Source: Progne subis subis (Eukaryota; Chordata; Aves; Passeriformes; Hirundinidae). From it: 64,000 nt of DNA. Within the stretch, counting starts at the first letter, position 1. Every line of letters begins with the position of its first letter. The notes under the pieces were generated by a model. The model was not told the origin of the DNA. It did not search any database and saw nothing but the letters and a program-made list of their open reading frames with translations. Where the stretch lies: positions 206,725 to 270,724 of the forward strand of contig JAKJHU010000537.1 in the NCBI GenBank assembly GCA_022316685.1, given 5' to 3'. The position numbers were made by a program, and so were the translations under genes. Positions 58,816-64,000 of the stretch are shown here, one piece after another.

Positions 58816-61800
58816 CTGCTGCCGCCTGGCCGCCACTGCAGGGGGAGCTCCGGGTGTCACCTGGAAGGGACAAACTGGGATTGAACTGGGATTGAACTGG
58901 GATTGTGGGGGAGCGGGGAGAAAACGGCGTCAAAGCGCAGGGAGTGGAGTTCTCCAGTAAAATATCGGCGGTTTAGGCCTGAGCTGGCGCCTTAAAGATA
59001 AGGAGAGGCTGCCTGGTGTGTGCTGGGATGAGCTGGGTGGGGTGAGAGGTTGGGAGCCCACCCTGATGGGGTTCTGGTGGAGCTGACGGAGGTCCCTTCC
59101 CTGCCTTGGGGGTGGCACGAGGCTCCAGACATCGGGGAAACCATCACCACCTCTTCCTGCCAGGACCTGGGTCTGGCAAACCTGCGGGAGCCAGGGAACA
59201 GCGGGCACGAGGTGTCCTGGGAAACCCAGCAGGAAATGGGGATGGAGCCCCTAAAACCAAACCTTCCCTTCCCAGCTGGAGCAAAGGGGATGGAGCAGAG
59301 CCCTGGGAGTGCTGGTGGCTGTCCCCAGTGCAGGGACACCGCAGGGTCCCCCCGACAGCATCCCGTGCCAAGGCTCCTCCCCAGCTCCCAGCACCGCCGA
59401 GAACTTCATCCCTCCCTCTCCTCTCGGCTGTTCCTTCCCAACCACATCACATGCCGGGCCAGGTTTAAGCAAAATAAACCCAGTTGCCACGGTTACCCAG
59501 AGCAGGGATGCTAAATATACAGAATATAGATATTTATATGTGTGGATTTAACTGCCACGCACGGAGCCCGTGAGCCCGAGCGAGGGAGACGCTTCCTCAC
59601 GGGATCTTGGGGCGGCTCCCAAGTGGGCAAAGACCCCTGGCAGCCCCTGCATGGCCTGGAGGGGTTGATTCCTCCCCGGATTCAACCCCACCTGGGGTCA
59701 CTGAACCCACCTGGTGTGGCATAGCCAGACCTCCCCGGGCACCTCACCCCCGGTGTCCCACCCCTCCTGCACTCAGAGATCCACAAATCCCAGCTCCTGC
59801 CCCGTGCCATCAGCTCTGAGTTATCCATAGATCCCAGCTCCTGCCCCGTGCCATCAGCTCTGAGTTATCCACAAATCCCAGCTCCTGCCCCGTGCCATCA
59901 GCTCTGAGATATCCACAAATCCTAGCTCCTGCCCCGTGCCATCAGCTCTGAATTATCCACAAATCCCAGCTCCTGCCCCGTGCCATCAGCTCTGAATTAT
60001 CCACAAATCCCAGCTCCTGCCCCGTGCCATCAGCTCTGAGATATCCACAAATCCCAGCTCCTGCCCCGTGCCATCAGCTCTGAGATATCCACAAATCCCA
60101 GCTCCTGCCCCGTGCCATCAGCTCTGAGTTATCCACAAATCCCAGCTCCTGCCCCGTGCCATCAGCTCTGAGATATCCACAAATCCCAGCTCCTGCTCCC
60201 CACCCTCAGCTCCTCCTGCCCTCCCAGCGCTCAGGAGAGGGATTTCACCCCTGGAAACGTAACCCTGGGATTCACTCTGCGTGCTCTCCGCAGAGCTTGG
60301 GGAGGAGAATTCCACCTTTTGTAGTAAAAAGCGGATAATTACTGGCTTTTGCACCACCCACAAGATCCCAGCGTTAACAGGGAGAGCTGGCAGGAAGGGA
60401 AAATTAACTCTACAATGCGGAACGTGCTCGGCCTGGGCGTCTGAGGCACCCCTGGGTGACTGAGGCACCCTGGGCAAAGGTTCCTCAGCACTCAGACCTC
60501 CAGGAGCAGAGGGAAGGGAAGACCTGCTCCAGGAGGATCCACGTGAGTGGCAGTGGGGCCGTCCCAGGATGGGGAGCATTCCCTGCTGATGAGCAAATCT
60601 TCCTCCTTTTTCCTCCCCTTCAGGAATTGGGGGTCAGCCCGGCGGTGTTGCAGCGATCCCCACTGTCCCCTTCCTCCCCAAAGCCCCCGACCCCCTCGGG
60701 ACAGGTTTAGCAGAATCCAGCCCCACCAATCCCAAGGGTTTTCCTCACAAATTAACCCCGATCCAGGCCTGCCAACACCAGCACACATCTGGATCCGCAC
60801 CTTGATTTTCCTTGGATGCTTGGGAGCTTCCCCTTGCTCCGGGTGATCCATGGGGTGGGAAAGAGAGGCTCAGACCTCCCTCATCCTCCTCACCTGGGCC
60901 CTGAAAGGAGAATCAGCATCCCCTGGACCAGCCTCAGCATCGTCCTTGGGATCAGCCGGTGAGGGGGAGGACGGAGGTGGCAGAGGAGGGGGTACCCACA
61001 CTCCCACCCCACACTGGGAGCACCCAGCCCTGTCCTTTCCCCGGCTCCCTCCCCGTTGTTCCTCACCCCGGGGGGCTCAGGAGAGCGGAGGGGGCGATGG
61101 GAGGGAGATGATGCTGGAAAAGGGGGGGACACAAAGATAAGACACCCCCTCTTCACCACCAGATGTGCTCCAAAAACCCTTCAGCACCCGCTGCCAGGGA
61201 GCCCCGGCTGCAGCCCCGGCCGTGAGGATGGACGGGGCGGGGATGAGCACTCACGTTTCCCGGGAAGGAGCGGTGGGATGCAGGAAAGCTGCGGCTCCGG
61301 GGATGCCCCGGGTGGGAGCGGTGCCTGGCGGGCTCGGGAGGCGCTGCGGGATTCTCGGCTGGGAAAGAAAAAAATAAAATAAACAAAAATCCTCCAAGTG
61401 AGCGGGAAACGGGAGGAAGGGAGGGATAAGGGGATACCCGATGGGAGAGCGCCCGGCCGGGGCTCGGGGGCAGCATCTTCCTCACCTGCGGCACCGGCGC
61501 GTCCCGCGCAGAGCTGGCGACACCACGAGGGGCTCCAGCATCGCCAAAACAGCGTCGAGCCCCTCCTCACCCACCCCCCAAACCGGGGAGACCTCCTCGA
61601 GAAAGCCGCCGTGATCCCGGGAGCATCATCCCCGCTCCGGCGCCCCCTCCCCACCAACCCGCCCGCGGAGCAGCTGGAGCGGCCCGGGGGGCTCCGGGGG
61701 GCTCTTGGGGGGGCGGACGAGCTTTACCCCCGCCCCGGGGCAGCGGGACCCCTCCGGAGCCCGTCCGGGGAGGGGGCTCGGGGGAGACCCGGGGCAGGGG

Positions 61801-61860
61801 GCTCAGCAGCCGCTTGAACCGTCCGTGGGACCGGGCCCGGTGGGACAAAAGGGGCGGAAA
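58816..61860. other. Gene-free interval between BIN3 and the C8orf58-like gene
   Basis: About 3 kb with no recognisable exon. It contains a 44-bp minisatellite (59765-60200), unique sequence and, from about 61200, CpG-rich sequence. In human, CCAR2 (a 923-residue protein) lies at this position in the opposite direction to BIN3. I could not recognise any CCAR2 domain or exon here on either strand. Confidence 0.6.
59765..60200. repeat. 44-bp minisatellite, about 10 copies
   Basis: The unit is ccacaaatcccagctcctgc, cccgtgccatcagctctgag, atat (44 bp), with atat/ttat variants. Confidence 0.94.
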
Positions 61861-61883
61861 AGCCGTCGGAAGTGATGCGGCAG

Positions 61884-61931
61884 TGACGTGTCCTGGCGTG
61901 ACGTCACGCCGGGATTCGGAGTGTGACGTCA
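61884..61931. promoter_or_regulatory. CRE cluster in CpG island downstream of the C8orf58-like gene
   Basis: There is a half CRE tgacgtg at 61884-61890 and perfect TGACGTCA palindromes at 61899-61906 and 61924-61931. Together they resemble the BIN3 promoter cluster at 16752. A further TGACGTCA occurs at 62057-62064. The island lies where the CCAR2 promoter is expected from synteny (minus-strand transcription), but no downstream exon is recognised. Confidence 0.5.
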
Positions 61932-61988
61932 CGGCGCGGCAGCCATCGAGCACCGCGCTAGGAGCCGCCGCTGTATGCGTGAAATGAC

Positions 61989-61994
61989 TTTATT
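61989..61994 (-). terminator. C8orf58: Poly(A) signal of the C8orf58-like gene (minus strand)
   Basis: The plus strand reads tttatt, which is AATAAA on the minus strand (ccccaataaagtcatttcac). It lies 135 bp after the minus-strand stop codon. The 3'UTR is therefore short, about 62128 down to about 61970. Confidence 0.75.
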
Positions 61995-62128
61995 GGGGAC
62001 AAAGAAAAAAGGTGAAAGGGGGGTGCGCCGGGCCGGGGACCGGCCCCGGGCGGGCGTGACGTCATAGGGCGAGGTGTGACGCAGTTCCTCCATCCAGGCG
62101 CGGCGGCGGGAGCGGGATCCCCGCGGTT

Positions 62129-62212
62129 CTACCTGCAGCGGCGCCCCCGCAGGGACCGGCGGGTCAGGCGGGTGAGCAGCACCTTCACCCGGCCCCAGTG
62201 CGAGCGCCCGTC
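62129..62212 (-). CDS. C8orf58: C8orf58-like last exon, basic C-terminus
   Basis: 84 nt encoding 27 residues (DGRSHWGRVKVLLTRLTRRS and GRRCR) and TAG at 62131-62129. The acceptor is ctcccggcag. The strongly basic amphipathic tail is typical of a conserved C-terminus rather than chance. Confidence 0.72.
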   Translation of the reverse strand, partial: DGRSHWGRVKVLLTRLTRRSLRGRRCR

Positions 62213-63393
62213 CTGCCGGGAGAGCAGGGGTCAGCGGGGGGGAGCGGCGGGACCCCCCCGGCCACAGCCCGGCACCCCCCGGCCGTACCTTGTCTGGTGC
62301 CGGGACCCCCGCCCCGCCCTCGGAGGGCTCCAGCAGGCTGGGGGAGCTGACCGAGTGTCCCCACATCCTCCGGCACGGCCCGGGCTCAGCTGCGACATGG
62401 AGAGGGGGAAAAAAAGCTGCTCAAACTTGGGGAGAGGGCATCGTCCTGCCCCCCCCTCACCCACCCGGAGCCGGGTGCCGCCGTCCCATCCCCATTCACC
62501 TGGCAGCGCTCCTGCCGTTCCCGCATCCCCCAAACTCACCCGGCCCCCGGTCCCCTCATCCCCACCCATCTCACCTGGTGCCTGGCTGTCGGAGCAGGAG
62601 CGCTGCCGGAACCCCGAATCCCTCCACGTCTCCAAATCCTGCCTCGGTGGCTGCCGGCTGGGCTGCAGAGCACAGGCACCGAGTGAGCCGGGACCCCCGC
62701 GCCCCCTCCCCGTGCATCCCCCTCCCTCCTCCCTGCGCTCACCAGCGTGGCCGGGCGGGCGCAGCGAGCTCCGGCCGCCTGCTGCCGCAGGGCTCGGTTG
62801 TCCTGCTGCAGCCGCGCCAGGCGCTCCAGCATCTGGCACATCTGCTCCAGGTAACGCAGCCCCTGCCCCGACACCGCCTCCTCGGGCACAGCCCGGGGGT
62901 GCCGAGGGCCGCCCGGTGACCGAGCCCCCCCGGCAGCAGCAGCCGCCGCCGCTCCCTGGGGCTCCCGGGGGTCCCGAGGTGTCTCCGCCAGGTCGGCGGC
63001 GCTGGCGTTGCGCCGGCTGAGCTGGCGAGGGCAGCGCTGCCTCCTGCTTCGCTGCGCTGCCTGCAGCAGCCTCCTGCCGGCCGAGCGGCTCCCGGGGTGC
63101 TCCTCTCCGGGGGGCTCCTCTCCGGAGGGCTTCTCCGCCAGGAAAACGTCGAGGGAGAAGCCTCTCTCGGAGCCCAGCGGCGTGCAGGGAGAGTGCTCGT
63201 TGCTGGCCATCTCCACGCCGGAATCCTCGGATTCGGGGAAGCTCCCGCCGGCCGGGGGGCTGCTGGGGGGCTGCGGGGGGGGGTTCCCGGGTGCTCATGC
63301 CCCGCCGGGGCTGCCGAGGGCTGTCCTGCAGCCGGCGGTAGACGCTGGCGGAGGTGCGCACGATGCAGCTCTCGGCCGACTCCCAGGGACCAT
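62129..63393 (-). CDS. C8orf58: C8orf58-like gene, four 3' coding exons (5' end not found)
   Basis: The minus-strand exons, in order, are 63393-62743, 62662-62575, 62389-62289 and 62212-62129, all GT-AG with consistent phases. The first listed exon encodes SCIVRTSASVYRRLQ and, after a frame change, DSGVEMASNEHSPC, FSLDVF and a leucine-rich helix LRYLEQMCQMLERLARLQQD, a probable short coiled coil near 62775-62865. The last exons encode DLETWRDSGFRQRSCSDSQ, RRMWGHSVSSPSLLEP and HWGRVKVLLTRLTRRSLRG, then TAG. I assign C8orf58 from position and orientation next to BIN3 and from the (S/T)xYRR motif near the N-terminus. The function of that family is not established. A +1 shift lies in the C9 run at 63274-63282. 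The first coding exon is not recognised and may lie beyond the window. Confidence 0.65.
62289..62389 (-). CDS. C8orf58: C8orf58-like exon, RRMWGHSVSSPSLLEP
   Basis: 101 nt (2 + 33 codons). The acceptor is catgtcgcag and the donor gacaag|gtacgg. The phase agrees with both neighbours. Confidence 0.7.
62575..62662 (-). CDS. C8orf58: C8orf58-like exon, PSRQPPRQDLETWRDSGFRQ
   Basis: 88 nt. It starts on a codon boundary after a tgtgctctgcag acceptor and ends one base into a codon at accag|gtgaga. It has Ser/Arg-rich content. Confidence 0.7.
62743..63393 (-). CDS. C8orf58: C8orf58-like large exon with apparent +1 shift
   Basis: The acceptor is tcttcccctcgcag and the donor acgctg|gtgagc. The upstream frame reads GPWESAESCIVRTSASVYRR and the downstream frame reads SFPESEDSGVEMASNEHSP. 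They join cleanly if the C run on the coding strand (9 C) is one base shorter. Confidence 0.65.
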
Positions 63394-64000
63394 CTGCGAG
63401 GGGAAGAGAGGACGCGTGTGCTCGGCTGGGGGGTCCCCGGGCAGAGAACTGGGTGCTCAGCACCCCTCCGAGCCCCTCGAGCAGCTCCGGCCGTGCCCCA
63501 CGCCCCCACTCCAGAGGGTCTCTCCAGCCAGGAATGCTCTCCTACAACCCCAGGGAGGTGTTTTCACTACCCAAAAACACAACCCCGGCCTCCCCCATCC
63601 TCCTCCTCCTCCCGAGCCGCGCTGCTGAGCTGCTGGGGGGGCACCCACGACCCCCACCCTGACCTGGGCAGGGCTTTTGGGCCGGGATTTTCCTGTACCC
63701 CACTCCAGATCCGTGCCGGTAACCCAGGACCCGGATCCGGGATGGCTCCGGGGACCGCCAGCTCCTGGCTCTTGTCCCCATAGGACAGGGGGCATCGCCA
63801 GCCGGGGCGTGCCCCCCACCACCCCGCAGCTCCAGGTGGGATTGCGGCGCATCCACGGGAAGGTCTCGGCATTCCTCGCCCAGCGCTCGCTCCCTTCCCA
63901 GCCAGGCCGTGGCGAAGGGCTCAGGGAGGGGGGAACGGAGCTTGGGCACCTCCTGCGGGCCGCTCGCCCCCCAAAAAGCCCCGCTCGGGGGCCGACAACC
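63394..64000. other. Upstream part of the C8orf58-like locus, no exon assigned
   Basis: GC-rich sequence with open frames on both strands. A minus-strand stretch near 63820-63950 (reading PKLRSPLPEPFATAWLG) is preceded by an acceptor-like gcag, but neither its identity nor a donor in the phase needed by the next exon could be shown. Confidence 0.4.

Noticed and set aside
58282..58960. Cys/Arg/His-rich frames after BIN3
   Set aside because: They are translations of the tgtcgc/tgtcac hexanucleotide repeat downstream of the BIN3 poly(A) signal.
61567..61953. Minus-strand frame with GRFKRLLSPLPR, loosely like the start of CCAR2
   Set aside because: Only a few residues resemble that family, no in-frame start codon sits at the right place and nothing further matches. 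I consider it chance until a proper alignment says otherwise.
63542..63949. Possible upstream exon of the C8orf58-like gene
   Set aside because: The open frame has an acceptor-like start, but I could not find a donor in the needed phase or any recognised homology, so it was not called as an exon.

Overview
The window looks like a gene-poor, GC-rich, minisatellite-rich stretch of a bird genome, probably a microchromosome. Fragments resembling the avian CR1 LINE 3' end occur on both strands. The recognisable gene order is EGR3 (+), BIN3 (+), then a C8orf58-like gene (-), which matches the human 8p21.3 neighbourhood. I cannot name the species from sequence alone.

Layout. 1-7,700 is the region upstream of EGR3: minisatellites of 41 and 27 bp, a CR1 copy, a CpG-rich block and an AT-rich island that may be a conserved non-coding element. 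7,690-12,850 is EGR3, an immediate-early zinc-finger transcription factor. It has a CArG/CRE promoter, two coding exons (397 aa, intact) and a long 3'UTR that is GC-rich at first, carries a tetranucleotide repeat and then becomes AT-rich with ATTTA motifs. 12,850-16,740 is intergenic with 20-bp and 37-bp minisatellites. 16,750-58,520 is BIN3, an N-BAR domain protein, in nine coding exons with large introns full of minisatellites, CR1 pieces and several plausible conserved non-coding blocks. 58,520-61,970 has no recognisable gene. 61,975-63,393 is the 3' part of a minus-strand gene that I assign to C8orf58. Its first coding exon was not recognised.

The main results of the hunt are these. (1) Two single-base insertions break the BIN3 reading frame, in exons 6 and 8. 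Removing one base at each gives exactly 253 codons, the length I know for human BIN3. (2) A third +1 shift lies in a C9 run of the C8orf58-like gene. Together these suggest either homopolymer errors in the assembly or real lesions. (3) CCAR2, which lies between BIN3 and C8orf58 in human, is not recognisable in the 3.5-kb gap, although a CRE-rich CpG promoter sits where its promoter would be. (4) One minisatellite family is present in inverted orientation twice within BIN3 intron 6.

I found no CRISPR, phage, operon or other microbial system, and no convincing previously undescribed protein system. Most long open frames are stop-free minisatellites or GC-rich shadows.
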